Numbered from the stretch's first letter, positions 51,735-60,785 are shown. The stretch is DNA of 64,000 nucleotides from Myxococcus dinghuensis (GCF_024198235.1 NZ_JAKCFB010000004.1:1-64000), one strand, 5' to 3'. Notes: generated by a model not told the origin, from the letters alone. Numbers and translations: made by a program.

Positions 51735-52054
51735 CGAACCGCCTCACTGAATCGCGAGCCTCGATTGGCTCTGCGAGGCGGTGTTTCACCTGTCGTGCCT
51801 GCATCCCGTGACGCTCCACGATGGACGCTGGACATGCTCCCTGACCAGGGGAGGAGCCGGCCCGTCCCCTGGGGCGGGTTGCGTGGGTACCCCGGGAGCC
51901 TGGATGGGAACTGGCGACGCCGGACAGAGAAGATTCCATCTCCCGACGAAGGCCCCTGCGCTCCACCCAGGCGGCGCGCCGCGGCCAGGGGGTCCCGAGG
52001 CGGTCACGAAGCGGGAACGGGACTTCGCATGGAGGGTGAAGTCGCCCGCATGAT
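51735..52054. other. 320-bp gap with ribosome-site hairpin
   Basis: No supported gene. The 8-bp inverted repeat ACCGCCTC (51738-51745) / GAGGCGGT (51775-51782) covers the ribosome site of the minus-strand gene starting at 51734. A minor 90-codon frame (51781-52053) has no coding signs. Confidence 0.4.
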
Positions 52055-53392
52055 TCAGGGAGCGAAACCGAAGAGGAACAGGTCGGAGCGCCCCTTCGCG
52101 CTCCACGTCTTCGCGCCCACTTGGAGTGTCCCGTGGAAGAGGCCGAGCACGGCGGCGCGGCCGTCCTTGGTGACGGCGACGCTGCCCTCGTCGAGCCCGG
52201 GAGAGCTCAGGTCCGGGCCGCTCGGGAAGCCCTGGACCCAACGGAGGTCTCCCTGGAGGCGGTCGAACTTCGCGACGTAGACATTGGCCGCGCTGGAGGG
52301 ATTTCCGGCGAGCGGGCCCAGGATGCCCAGGTCCGCGCTGGCCGCTTGATAGCCACCGACGAGGGTGACGCCATCCGCCTCGTCCATGGCGACGCCGTGG
52401 ACGTCGAAGGCGAAGTTCCAGGCCCAGCGCTCCTCGCCGTCCCGCGTCCACGCGGCCACGAACGCATCCTGGTTGATGCCGAGATTGCCGATGGCGACGT
52501 GCGAGCTGCCCGCGAACTGGAAGGCGCCCCCGAAGGTCCCCACCATCACCACCCGGTTGCCGTGGGTGGCCACGTCGAACCCGAAGCCCACCGAGTCGGT
52601 CAGGCGACGCCGCCACTGGGCCTGACCATCGGGAGACAGCTTCACGAGGTAGGGCTCGACGACACTGACCGTGCCCATGGCACTCCCAACGACATAGAAG
52701 TTCCCGTCAGCATCCGCGGTGGCCGCGCGCGCCTCGCTCTGCCCCGCCTGACTGTCGATGAACGTCCAAAGACGGACGCCCTCGGGGCTGTACTTGAAGA
52801 AGGAGAGCCGGGGGGAGCCCCGCGTGAACCCACCGACGCCGATGTTGCCGTCCCTGTCCGTCGTCAACACCTGGGGCCACTGCTGCGATTCGGGGAGCGG
52901 GCGGAGCCACAACAGCGTCCCCGCGGGGTCCAGCTTCGCGAGGTGCGCTCCGGGCTCCATCACGCCTCCGCCCGTCGAGATGATCAGCACGATGTTCCGC
53001 TGGGCATCCACCGCGTGACGCACGGTGAAGGCGGAGTCGAAGGTCTTGAGCACCTGCGCCTTCCCCTGGGTGTCATAGCGGGCGATGACGGTGTTCCAGA
53101 CCCCCGCCTCCGTCGAGCCCGGCAGGGGCCCTGTGCCGATATCGATGCCGGTGTTGAAGTTCACGACCGCGAGGTAGCCACCCGCACGGTCGCTGGCGAT
53201 CCGCCCCGTCTCGTCGTCGCCGGGCCCCGCGAGCGGGCGCGACCAGGTCAGCATGTCGGCGAGCAGCGGGGTCTCCTGCGTCCCTCCGGGTCCCGCGGAG
53301 CGCGCGCGGACCGCCTCACCCGCGGAGGCCACCCCGCTGGTGAGCAATCCCACACCCCATGAAAGCGCCACCAGGTATCGACCCAAGCCCAT
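52055..53392 (-). CDS. Secreted beta-propeller-like protein (SBBP/NHL-type repeats)
   Basis: The start is ATG 53392 (445 residues); ATG 53404 would add four. The signal peptide is MGLGRYLVALSWGVGLLTSGVASA. The mature part is a series of 4-stranded blades such as AHLAKLDPAGTLLWLRPL, QVLTTDRDGNIGVGGF and PYLVKLSPDGQAQWRRRLTD. This repeating 'YD..G....', 'D..GN..V.G' pattern fits SBBP or NHL-type propellers. It is probably an extracellular binding protein. No catalytic motif is visible. It lies on the same strand as the next two genes upstream. Confidence 0.75.
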   Translation of the reverse strand: MGLGRYLVALSWGVGLLTSGVASAGEAVRARSAGPGGTQETPLLADMLTWSRPLAGPGDDETGRIASDRAGGYLAVVNFNTGIDIGTGPLPGSTEAGVWNTVIARYDTQGKAQVLKTFDSAFTVRHAVDAQRNIVLIISTGGGVMEPGAHLAKLDPAGTLLWLRPLPESQQWPQVLTTDRDGNIGVGGFTRGSPRLSFFKYSPEGVRLWTFIDSQAGQSEARAATADADGNFYVVGSAMGTVSVVEPYLVKLSPDGQAQWRRRLTDSVGFGFDVATHGNRVVMVGTFGGAFQFAGSSHVAIGNLGINQDAFVAAWTRDGEERWAWNFAFDVHGVAMDEADGVTLVGGYQAASADLGILGPLAGNPSSAANVYVAKFDRLQGDLRWVQGFPSGPDLSSPGLDEGSVAVTKDGRAAVLGLFHGTLQVGAKTWSAKGRSDLFLFGFAP

Positions 53393-53568
53393 GACAACCC
53401 CCATTCGGAGGGAGCGACATGCTCCCAGTCCTGAGCAACGGGGCATGCGTGCGCACGGCTCATTGGGCCGGCCCGTCTGCGGGCGAAGGCGACGTCGCTC
53501 ACCCGACACTCGAACGTGGCGCGGAGGAAGGCACCGTCGAGCGACGACAGAGATGAGGTCTGCTGAAC

Positions 53569-53599
53569 GGGGCCAGGACGGACGCGCTGCCCTGGCCCC
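53569..53599 (-). terminator. Terminator of the small DUF6289-like gene
   Basis: GGGGCCAGG and CCTGGCCCC form a perfect 9-bp stem with a 13-base loop, 7 bp beyond the stop on the minus strand. Confidence 0.7.
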
Positions 53600-53605
53600 G
53601 GGGCG

Positions 53606-53881
53606 CTACGAGCAGATGAAGGTGGAATCCGTGTAGTAGGGCGTCACCTGACCCGCGACGGTGCCGTATCCCTGACAGTCGTAGTGCTCGGCACCGGCCC
53701 AGATCGTCTTGGCCGCGTCGAAGTAATACGTCCGGTGGTTCCCGTACCACGTCCCACCCGGCTCCTCCGAGCGCTGCTCCACCGTGCCCGTCTCGTCCGA
53801 GGGAGCTTCCGAGCCGACGGGACCACCGCATGCGCTCATCAGCAGCGCGGAGAGGCCAACGACCCAACGTGACAGCGCCAT
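53606..53881 (-). CDS. Small secreted lipoprotein (DUF6289-like)
   Basis: From ATG 53881 (AAGGAG upstream) it has 91 residues. The signal peptide MALSRWVVGLSALLMSACGG ends in lipobox MSAC. The mature domain is TWYGNHRTYYFDAAKTIWAGAEHYDCQGYGTVAGQVTPYYTDSTFICS, with the YY start, two Cys and C-terminal Cys seen also in the protein at 42212. Function unknown. Confidence 0.75.
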   Translation of the reverse strand: MALSRWVVGLSALLMSACGGPVGSEAPSDETGTVEQRSEEPGGTWYGNHRTYYFDAAKTIWAGAEHYDCQGYGTVAGQVTPYYTDSTFICS

Positions 53882-54057
53882 CTGGGGCTCCTTGTCATGT
53901 GCGGAGTTGCGAAGTGAAGCAGCCACCATAGCGATGCGGCACACGCAGCGTCCACCCAGTGTCTGGCATCCAGCCATCGCCAATGACTGTCATGCCTCCA
54001 TCGACGAGCCCTTCGGGGATGAGGAGCCAGGAAGTCCGAACGTGCCTCGGCCCCGGC

Positions 54058-54705
54058 TCACGGCCGGGATTCGACCTTCTCCCGCTCACGGTCGGCGAAC
54101 GCCTCCAGTTGCGCCCTCAGCCCCACGGGCTGGCTCTTGGCGAAGTCCTTGATGAAGCGGAACAGGTCCAACACGTAGAGCCAGTTCTCGACCCGGGTGA
54201 CGACGTCCAGGAGCCTGGAGAGCCTGTCCATCCCCTCCTCGGGGTGGCTCGCCATCAACTCCAGCGCCGCCCCGAACTCCCGCGCCGTGGCCTTCTCGTC
54301 GAACCCCTTGGGCAAACCGTCCACCTCGATGGAGTAGGTCGTGTAGTAGCGCTTGTTGTCCTCCACGAGCATGTTCCAGAGCTCGGGGTAGACATCCTCG
54401 ACGATGAAGACCCGCCCCTGACACACGTGGTCGAAGGTGAACTGCGCGAAGCGCTTGCCCCTCGCCTTCCTGGAGGTCCGGGCCTCCGGTGACAGGTAGC
54501 CGTCGATGAGCCGTCCCATCCACTCCATGGGTTGACGGAAGTCATCGGTCCCGTCCCATGCCAGCGCGGCGCCATCGTCCACAGGCACCCACTGACAGCG
54601 CCTGGCGCGCCCTTCCCTCGCGAGGCCCTCGAGGACGGCGATCTCCGCCGCGTTCAACGGAGGAGTGACCTGAATCTTTCCCAGTACACGGAGTCTGGCG
54701 CCCAT
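54058..54705 (-). CDS. Protein of unknown function
   Basis: From ATG 54705 it has 215 residues, predicted mostly helical with no signal peptide. Visible features are NAAEIAVLEGLAREGRARRCQW, FTFDHVCQGRVFIVEDVYPELWNMLVEDNKRYY and a C-terminal helical region. Its hairpin CCCGGC-N5-GCCGGG at 54052-54068 overlaps the stop and may end transcription. It diverges from the zinc-ribbon gene. No family recognised. Confidence 0.6.
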   Translation of the reverse strand: MGARLRVLGKIQVTPPLNAAEIAVLEGLAREGRARRCQWVPVDDGAALAWDGTDDFRQPMEWMGRLIDGYLSPEARTSRKARGKRFAQFTFDHVCQGRVFIVEDVYPELWNMLVEDNKRYYTTYSIEVDGLPKGFDEKATAREFGAALELMASHPEEGMDRLSRLLDVVTRVENWLYVLDLFRFIKDFAKSQPVGLRAQLEAFADREREKVESRP

Positions 54706-54761
54706 GGTGACGGGAGAACGGTCGATGGCGGAGTTTGTCTCGCCCGGATAAGGATGCGCGC

Positions 54762-55589
54762 ATGGATGACTTCTACGCGGACGTCCTCGACCACGTCGGC
54801 CGGCCCCCTCGGGAGTTCGGCGCCGTCCACCTGCACGTCGAGCCCGTGACACGCAATGCGGCAGGGAATGCCACCGCCGTCTTGTGGCTCCAGAGCGCCT
54901 TCGAGCCGCCTGGCGCGACACCGGCGTCGGTGCTCGTCATGGGGCGACAGAGACAGGGGCCCGCGCGCCGGATGCTCGGCCAGTTCACCGTGCCGGCCCT
55001 CACGGACGGCCGCGTGGTGCGGTGGAGTCTCCCCCTCGAGGTGCCCCTGGAGTTCGACGAGGTCCACTTCGAGGTGACCTCACCGCTCCTCCCCCAGGCC
55101 AGACGCGTGCGGCCCGCGTGGAAGCTCTTCGACACGCAGGAGATTCCCAAGGAGAGCGACATGAAGACCCTGTCGAGCGGCGCCTCCATGGGAATCGATA
55201 TCGGAGACTCGCTGCTCAACTCGGTGCTGGCAGGAGGCATGAGCGTCACCGTCTTCGTCGAGGTGGGGACCCAGAGTTCCCCTGGGCTCGGCCGCAGCCT
55301 GGCGGTGAAGAACCACGCGGCGGCCACGCTTCCCTCGGCGTTCATCGCCGCCGTGGTCGAAGGGGCCCTCGCCCCACTGGACGCACCTCGAAGCGAGCTC
55401 GTCTGGGAACCGGGGATGCCCCTCCCCACCGAGAGCGCGGCACCCACCTGGGAGACGACGCCCCCACCCAACAGGGCCCCGCCCGACCAGAAGCCCCTGA
55501 GGACCTGCTACGCCTGCGGCTTCGAGGGCCCCCGCGCGGAGTACGAGCGGGCCACGATGTGCCCCCGCTGCGACGCGGCGTGGATGTAG
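54762..55589 (+). CDS. Protein of unknown function with C-terminal zinc ribbon
   Basis: From ATG 54762 it has 275 residues. Residues about 1-215 look like beta-rich modules (GAVHLHVEPVTRNAAGNATAVLWLQ, RMLGQFTVPALTDGRVVRWSLPL). The last 30 residues hold CYACGFEGPRAEYERATMCPRC, a CxxC...CxxC rubredoxin-like zinc ribbon. The same tail style (short linker rich in P, then ribbon) is seen in many small myxobacterial regulators. No signal peptide. Function unknown. Confidence 0.65.
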   Translation: MDDFYADVLDHVGRPPREFGAVHLHVEPVTRNAAGNATAVLWLQSAFEPPGATPASVLVMGRQRQGPARRMLGQFTVPALTDGRVVRWSLPLEVPLEFDEVHFEVTSPLLPQARRVRPAWKLFDTQEIPKESDMKTLSSGASMGIDIGDSLLNSVLAGGMSVTVFVEVGTQSSPGLGRSLAVKNHAAATLPSAFIAAVVEGALAPLDAPRSELVWEPGMPLPTESAAPTWETTPPPNRAPPDQKPLRTCYACGFEGPRAEYERATMCPRCDAAWM

Positions 55590-55626
55590 CGATACACGCC
55601 CCCGACCCCACGTCCCATCGAACAGG

Positions 55627-56463
55627 TCAGCGCGACGCGGACACGACGAAGTCCGCCAGCGCGGCCTCGAATCGCGCGGTCGCCTCCACGAACGGCAGGT
55701 GTCCGACGCCCGGGAGCCACGTCCCCTGCCCCGCGCGGGCACGGGCCAACACCCCCTCCGAACTCATCGCCGGGAGGACCACCTGGTCGAGCTCGCCGTG
55801 GAGCGTCGCCACCGGCCGGACGCAGCGCCCCAGCTCCGCGGAGTAGTCCTCCGCTCGCGAGAGCAGCGCCCGGCGGACGTTCAACGGCACGCGCAGCATG
55901 GCCCTCACCGCCGCGTCGACCCTCGACGGCTCCAGTGGCCGCGCGGCGCACGACTCGACGAACACCCGCGCCGTGGCCGCATAGGTCTCCGGGTCCTCCG
56001 ACAACAGGCCCCGCGCGTTGGACATCATCCCGGGGCCGAACAGGGCCCGCGCGGGCTTGCCCGACTGGAGCGACGCCGCCACGAAGAACAGGCCGCCCAG
56101 CGCCGCGTCGCCCCGGTGTCGCAGGTAGTCCCCGACGACGATGCCCCCGTAAGACCAGGCCACCACGACCGGCCGCACCAGCCCGAGCCCCTGGATGACC
56201 GCCTCGAGGTCGCCCGCGAAGCGAGCCCCATCCACATAGGGAGCCTCGCCCTCGGGCTTGTCCGAATCCCCGTGTCCTCGCAGGTCGACGGCCACCAGCC
56301 GGTGCCGCTCCGACAGCGGCCCCGTCAATACCGGCTCCCAACTGTGGCGGCTCTGCGCGAAGCCGTGCACGAAGAGCACGGACGGAGCCCCCGACGCGGG
56401 GCCCGACTCACTCACCGCGAGCCGGACACCCTCAGAACCCTCGACGAAACACGTGCGCACCAT
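55627..56463 (-). CDS. Alpha/beta hydrolase (ester or C-C bond hydrolase type)
   Basis: This 278-residue protein has the complete alpha/beta hydrolase set: VLFVHGFAQSRHSW (oxyanion), VDLRGHGDSDKP, the nucleophile AWSYGG (Ser104), a catalytic Asp in LHGELDQVVLP and His in GVGHLPFVE. It is cytoplasmic. It follows the GntR regulator gene by 33 bp on the same strand, so they are probably cotranscribed. Together with the divergent FAH-family and VOC genes it suggests breakdown of an aromatic or lactone compound. Confidence 0.88.
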   Translation of the reverse strand: MVRTCFVEGSEGVRLAVSESGPASGAPSVLFVHGFAQSRHSWEPVLTGPLSERHRLVAVDLRGHGDSDKPEGEAPYVDGARFAGDLEAVIQGLGLVRPVVVAWSYGGIVVGDYLRHRGDAALGGLFFVAASLQSGKPARALFGPGMMSNARGLLSEDPETYAATARVFVESCAARPLEPSRVDAAVRAMLRVPLNVRRALLSRAEDYSAELGRCVRPVATLHGELDQVVLPAMSSEGVLARARAGQGTWLPGVGHLPFVEATARFEAALADFVVSASR

Positions 56464-56496
56464 GGCCAGAGCCAGTACGCGCCCAGGGGCGGAGCG

Positions 56497-57249
56497 TCAA
56501 TCCTTCGAGCGCGAGCCCCGGCCTTTTGTCGGCAAAGACTTCTCCAGCGAGGAGGCGGCCACGCGCAGGCCCGGGTGCCCCGCGAGGACCAGCTCGGTCG
56601 TCCTCGCGATGTGCTCGGTGAGCAGCGCGCAGGCACGCTCCGCGTCCCGGTCCAGCGTGGCCTTCACCAGGGTCGCGTGCTCGTCCTCCACGTTCCGCCC
56701 GGACTTGCCGTGTGCCTGCGCGAGCCGCCGGTAGCGCTCGGTCTGGTCGAAGAGGGTCGCGTGGAACTTGAGGAGCCAGGGCGAGCCGCACGCGCTCAAC
56801 AGCGTCGCGTGGAAGCGCGCGTGCTCCTGCTCCCACGTGTCGTCGAGCACGCCGCCGGTGGACGTCGGCACGCGTCGCTGGAGCCGGTGGAGCGCGGCCG
56901 TCACCTCTCCCTCCCAGGCGATGTCCCCGTGCGCGATGGCCCCACGCAACGCCAGCGTTTCGATCTGCTGCCGCGTCCGCGTCAGGTCCAGCAGGTCGGC
57001 CCGGGAGATGGGCGCCACCCGGAACCCCCGCTGGTCCTCGATGGTGACGAGCCCCTCCGAGGCCAGCCGGCAACACGCCTCGCGCAGCGGCGTGCGCCCG
57101 ACGCCATAGCGCGTCGCGAGGTGCTCGAGCCGCAGCTTCTCCCCCGGCGGCAACGCCCCATGCAGGATGTCACCACGCAGGCGGTCCACCACCGCCGACG
57201 CGAGCGTGGGTTCGGACACCGGACTCCGAATGCGGGATGGAGCAGCCAT
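56497..57249 (-). CDS. GntR-family regulator (FadR/FCD type)
   Basis: From ATG 57249 (GAGGAGG upstream) it has 250 residues. The winged helix is VVDRLRGDILHGALPPGEKLRLEHLATRYGVGRTPLREACCRLASEGLVTI, and the C-terminal FCD domain has ARFHATLLSACGSPWLL and VEDEHATLVKATLDRDAERACALLTEHI (metal-binding His/Asp pattern). FCD proteins bind acids such as fatty or sugar acids. The divergent gap to the FAH-family gene holds an operator candidate. It probably represses both directions. Confidence 0.92.
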   Translation of the reverse strand: MAAPSRIRSPVSEPTLASAVVDRLRGDILHGALPPGEKLRLEHLATRYGVGRTPLREACCRLASEGLVTIEDQRGFRVAPISRADLLDLTRTRQQIETLALRGAIAHGDIAWEGEVTAALHRLQRRVPTSTGGVLDDTWEQEHARFHATLLSACGSPWLLKFHATLFDQTERYRRLAQAHGKSGRNVEDEHATLVKATLDRDAERACALLTEHIARTTELVLAGHPGLRVAASSLEKSLPTKGRGSRSKD

Positions 57250-57292
57250 CGACCTCCTCACGGACAGGCGACCTATACGTCACCCCGCGAAA

Positions 57293-57337
57293 TTGACACA
57301 AGGCGTCACCTTGGATGCAAAATCAATTTTGTCGACA
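57293..57337. promoter_or_regulatory. GntR operator and promoter candidate
   Basis: TTGACA at 57293-57298 is a good -35, 17-20 bp from TGCAAAAT-type bases. CAAAATCAATTTTG (57318-57331) is a near-perfect palindrome and TGTCGACA (57330-57337) is a perfect one. All lie in the divergent gap before the FAH-family gene. Confidence 0.55.
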
Positions 57338-57400
57338 TTCTGTTGAGCGCCGGTGCCGGCCTCGCTAGCCTGTGCGAGGAGACGACGGAGACCAGCGACC

Positions 57401-58324
57401 ATGCGGATTGCTTCGATTCTGGTGAAGGGTGAGCCCGCGCTCGGCGTGCGCACGCCCCGGGGGATGCTGAACGTGACGGCGCTCGCCCCGACGGTCGGCG
57501 GCTCGCTGCGTTCCCTGCTCGAGCGTGGCCCCGAGGCACTGGCGGCCCTGGCCCGGCGCGTGGCGGAGGCCGCGGGCCAACCGGTCCTCGCGCAGACGGA
57601 GTTCCGCTACCGGACGCTCATCCCGGAGCCGAGCAAGTTCCTCTGCCTGGGCCTGAACTACGTGGACCACGCGGCGGAGTCCACCTACGAGGCGCCCCGG
57701 TTCCCCGTGGTCTTCACGCGCGTGCCGTCGAGCCTCCTCGCCCACGGCGAGGCGCTGGAGGTCCCCACCTGCTCGCACCAGCTCGACTACGAGGCCGAGC
57801 TCGCCGTGGTGGTGGGCCGTGCGGGCCGGAACATCCCCAAGGCGCGCGCGCTGGAGTGGGTCGCCGGGTACACGCTCTTCAACGACGGGTCGATCCGCGA
57901 CTACCAGAAGCGCACCCACCAGTGGACCGTGGGCAAGAACTTCGACGCCACCGGTCCGCTGGGACCCGAGCTGGTCACCCCCGACGAGCTCCCCGAGGGC
58001 GCCCGCGGCCTGCGCATCCAGATGCGCGTCGGGAACGAGCTGCTCCAGGACGCGACCACGTCGGACATGATCTTCGACGTCGCCACCGTCCTCGCGGACC
58101 TCTCCGAGGCCATGACGCTCCAGCCGGGAGACGTCATCGCCATGGGCACCCCCAGCGGGGTGGGCGTCGCGCGCAAGCCCCCTCGCTTCCTGCGCCCCGG
58201 GGACGTGTGCGAGGTCTCTGTCGAAGGCGTGGGCGTTCTGCGCAATCCTGTCGCCCAGGCGGCCCCCTCGCATGTCGAGCCGCCGCGGCACGAGGCGGGG
58301 ACCGGCGCGAGGCCGACGGAGTGA
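57401..58324 (+). CDS. Fumarylacetoacetate hydrolase family protein
   Basis: From ATG 57401 it has 307 residues. The FAH fold is clear: LCLGLNYVDHAAES, then DYEAELAVVVGRAGRNI (metal-binding Glu/Asp), NDGSIRDYQKRTHQWTVGKNFDATGPLGPELVT, and VIAMGTPSGVGVARKP. The family includes enzymes hydrolysing beta-diketo compounds and decarboxylases or isomerases in homoprotocatechuate and related pathways. GGAG lies upstream. It opens a three-gene + strand operon under the divergent GntR regulator. Confidence 0.92.
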   Translation: MRIASILVKGEPALGVRTPRGMLNVTALAPTVGGSLRSLLERGPEALAALARRVAEAAGQPVLAQTEFRYRTLIPEPSKFLCLGLNYVDHAAESTYEAPRFPVVFTRVPSSLLAHGEALEVPTCSHQLDYEAELAVVVGRAGRNIPKARALEWVAGYTLFNDGSIRDYQKRTHQWTVGKNFDATGPLGPELVTPDELPEGARGLRIQMRVGNELLQDATTSDMIFDVATVLADLSEAMTLQPGDVIAMGTPSGVGVARKPPRFLRPGDVCEVSVEGVGVLRNPVAQAAPSHVEPPRHEAGTGARPTE

Positions 58325-58365
58325 ATTCGAGTCGTTGACGACAGACCCAGCGGGAGGACGGACGC

Positions 58366-58908
58366 ATGTTCACGCAAGCGAAACTGCCGAGCAGGCTTCA
58401 CCACACGGCCTACGTGACCAAGGACCTCGAGGCGACGCGGAGGTTCTACGAGGATTTGATCGGTTTGCCGCTCGTCGCGACGTGGTGTGAATCCGACGAG
58501 TTGTTCGGCGCCGTCCGGACCTACTGTCACACCTTCTTCGAGCTGGCCGACGGGAGCGCGCTCGCGTTCTTCCAGTTCGAGAAGCCCGAGGACCAGAAGC
58601 TCTTCGGGCCGGAGCTCCCCTCCTCGCCGTTCCACCACATCGCGCTGAACGTCGACCAGGAGACGCAGCAGGGCATCGAGCAGCGCCTGCGCGCCGCGGG
58701 CTACACGGAGCCGGACATGTACGTGCTCGAGCACGGCTACTGTCGCTCGCTCTACGCGAAGGACCCCAACGGGATGATCGTCGAGTTCACGCACGACAGC
58801 CCCAAGGCCGTCGCCTTCGACCTGATCCAGGACCGCCGCGCCAAGGCCCACCGGGAGCTGGCGCGCTGGCTCGCCGGGGACCGCACGTCCAACAACGTGT
58901 ACCGGTGA
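58366..58908 (+). CDS. VOC-family glyoxalase/dioxygenase-like protein
   Basis: This 180-residue protein is a vicinal-oxygen-chelate domain: LHHTAYVTKDLEATRRFYEDLIGLPLV (metal His), FHHIALNVD (second His), and DPNGMIVEF (Glu ligand) near the C-terminus. It could be a ring-cleaving dioxygenase, lyase or isomerase in the same pathway as the FAH-family protein. Its end overlaps the start of the next gene by four bases. Confidence 0.88.
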   Translation: MFTQAKLPSRLHHTAYVTKDLEATRRFYEDLIGLPLVATWCESDELFGAVRTYCHTFFELADGSALAFFQFEKPEDQKLFGPELPSSPFHHIALNVDQETQQGIEQRLRAAGYTEPDMYVLEHGYCRSLYAKDPNGMIVEFTHDSPKAVAFDLIQDRRAKAHRELARWLAGDRTSNNVYR

Positions 58909-59573
58909 GCCTGCTCACGCTCTCGTTCGACAACGGGCCGGATCCCCGGATCACCCCCCGGGTGCTCGACGTCCTCGCGTCGCACGACCTCCGCGCGTGG
59001 TTCTTCGTGTTGGGAAAGCACCTCGCCGATGACGAGGGTCGGCGCCTCGTGTCACGCGCCCGCGCCGAAGGGCACCTCGTCGGCAATCACTCCTTCACGC
59101 ACGCCACCCCGCTCGGGGAGGACCCGCGTCCGGACGCCGTGGAGGCGGAGCTCGCCGCCACGGACGCGCTGCTCGCGCCGCTGGTCCCCGGACCGAAGTG
59201 GTTCCGCCCCTTCGGGGGTGGAGGCAAGCTGGGCCCCCACCTCCTGAGCCCACGGGCCGTGGAGCACCTGCTCCGCCACCGATACACCTGCGCCCTCTGG
59301 AACAGCGTCCCCGGGGACTGGCTGGACGCGAAGGGCTGGCCGGAGAAGGCGCTCGCGGATTGCGCCGCGCGCCCCCACACGCTGATGGTGCTGCACGACA
59401 TCCCGGACGCCTGCCTCGACGGGCTCGACGGGTTCCTCCATCAGGCCAAGGCGCTGGGCATGCGCTTCACCCAGGAATGTCCCCCGGAGTGCCTGCCCAT
59501 CATCGACGGGCACGTGATGCGCGACCTCTCGGGCCTCGTGGCGCCCCCCCTGCCCCCTCCGCCCGGCCAGTGA
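58905..59573 (+). CDS. Polysaccharide deacetylase-like (NodB) protein
   Basis: From GTG 58905 (GTGA overlap with the VOC gene) it has 222 residues. NodB homology motifs: LSFDNGPDPR (motif 1, with Asp9 followed by Asn instead of the usual second Asp), GNHSFTH (motif 2, metal His62 and His66), then WFRPFGGG (motif 3) and MVLHD (motif 5). It lacks a signal peptide. The location inside a catabolic-looking operon is unusual; related cytoplasmic enzymes (for example allantoinase-type) hydrolyse small amides. Activity not predictable further. Confidence 0.82.
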   Translation: MSLLTLSFDNGPDPRITPRVLDVLASHDLRAWFFVLGKHLADDEGRRLVSRARAEGHLVGNHSFTHATPLGEDPRPDAVEAELAATDALLAPLVPGPKWFRPFGGGGKLGPHLLSPRAVEHLLRHRYTCALWNSVPGDWLDAKGWPEKALADCAARPHTLMVLHDIPDACLDGLDGFLHQAKALGMRFTQECPPECLPIIDGHVMRDLSGLVAPPLPPPPGQ

Positions 59574-59574
59574 C

Positions 59575-60669
59575 TCACGGCCGGGCGGTGGACTTCCCCG
59601 GGGGCACAGCGAGCTCCTCGCGCACGACGCGACGAACCTCGTCATACGGGTGATACGTCCTGGCGCGGTCCACCAGATTCCGGGAGACGTTCTCCAGCAC
59701 GACGACGCTCACGCGGGTGGCCGGGTAGTAGAGCAGCATCGACATGAAGCCGGGGATGTAGCCGCTGTGGCTGATCTCCTCGATGCCGTCGTGACGGGAG
59801 CGCTCGACGCCGTAGCCGTAACGCAGCTCCCCCCAGCGGTGGTCGCGCTTCGCGTTCGGCCGGGGCGTGAGCATGGCCTGGTAGGACGCGGGCGAGAGCA
59901 GCCGGCCGCCGTGGAGGCAGTTGTTCCAACGGGCGAGGGCCCGGGCGTCGAGGACGAGTCCTCCAGAGAGGTTCCAGTCCTTGCTTCGCCAGTGCTGGGA
60001 GACCTCCACCACGCCGTCATCCCGCTCCTCGAACCCGGTGGCGACCGCGCCCTGGAAGTACTTCCGGATTTCAGGATGGGTTCCGGAGGGAGGCGACTCC
60101 CAGTCGGCCAGCCTGCACTTCTTCATCGCGATGACGAGGGTGTCGGCGACCCGCACGTCCTTCGAGAGGGGAATCCTGCTCAACAGGTCGTAACCGGCGT
60201 TGGAGTAGTGGAAGCGCTCGCCCGGGGGGCTCAGCAGCGGCTTGTCGAGCGCCTCGAGGCCCGACGTGTGGTTGAGCAGGTGCTCGAGCTTCACGAGGCC
60301 GCGCCACGCCTCGGGGAGGTCGGGCAGGAACTTCCCCACCGGGTCATCCAGACGAAGTTTCCCCGCGTCCACGGCGCGGAGCACCAGGGTCGCCGCGAAC
60401 TGCTTGCTGAGGGAGCCGACGAAGAACTTCTTCTTCGGCGTCAGCGGGCGCGTGCGCTCCGGGTCCTCGAATCCCCGGGCGGCCTCGAACAACGTCTCGT
60501 CCTCCCGGGTGACGAGCACCACGCCGGAGAAGGGGCGCGGCGAGGTGGCGTCGAGCAGCGCGCCCAGGCGTGTCTGGAGGCGCGTGGGTTCGGCGGTGTG
60601 GCCCCGCGCGGGAACCGCGACCACAAACAACGACACGAGGCACGAAACGACGAGGCGGCGGGCGAGCAT
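59575..60669 (-). CDS. Secreted serine beta-lactamase/DD-peptidase-family protein (class C-like)
   Basis: From ATG 60669 (GGAAGAAG upstream) it has 364 residues. The signal peptide is MLARRLVVSCLVSLFVVAVPARGHTA. The active-site set is SLSK (Ser86-Lys89), FHYSNAGYD (YxN), and SHSGYIPG (HSG, in place of KTG). This is the esterase/DD-peptidase-like beta-lactamase family. Resistance activity is not implied. Its 3' end is one base from that of the deacetylase gene. Confidence 0.88.
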   Translation of the reverse strand: MLARRLVVSCLVSLFVVAVPARGHTAEPTRLQTRLGALLDATSPRPFSGVVLVTREDETLFEAARGFEDPERTRPLTPKKKFFVGSLSKQFAATLVLRAVDAGKLRLDDPVGKFLPDLPEAWRGLVKLEHLLNHTSGLEALDKPLLSPPGERFHYSNAGYDLLSRIPLSKDVRVADTLVIAMKKCRLADWESPPSGTHPEIRKYFQGAVATGFEERDDGVVEVSQHWRSKDWNLSGGLVLDARALARWNNCLHGGRLLSPASYQAMLTPRPNAKRDHRWGELRYGYGVERSRHDGIEEISHSGYIPGFMSMLLYYPATRVSVVVLENVSRNLVDRARTYHPYDEVRRVVREELAVPPGKSTARP

Positions 60670-60785
60670 CGAGAGCTTCTTCCTGGGGCGGGGACGTGAC
60701 GACGCGGCCCAGTGAAGCACGCCCCCACCCAGGGCAAAAATCCCTTGCCGCTCCGGGGCGGAGAGGCCTAGAGCCTCGGGGGCGT

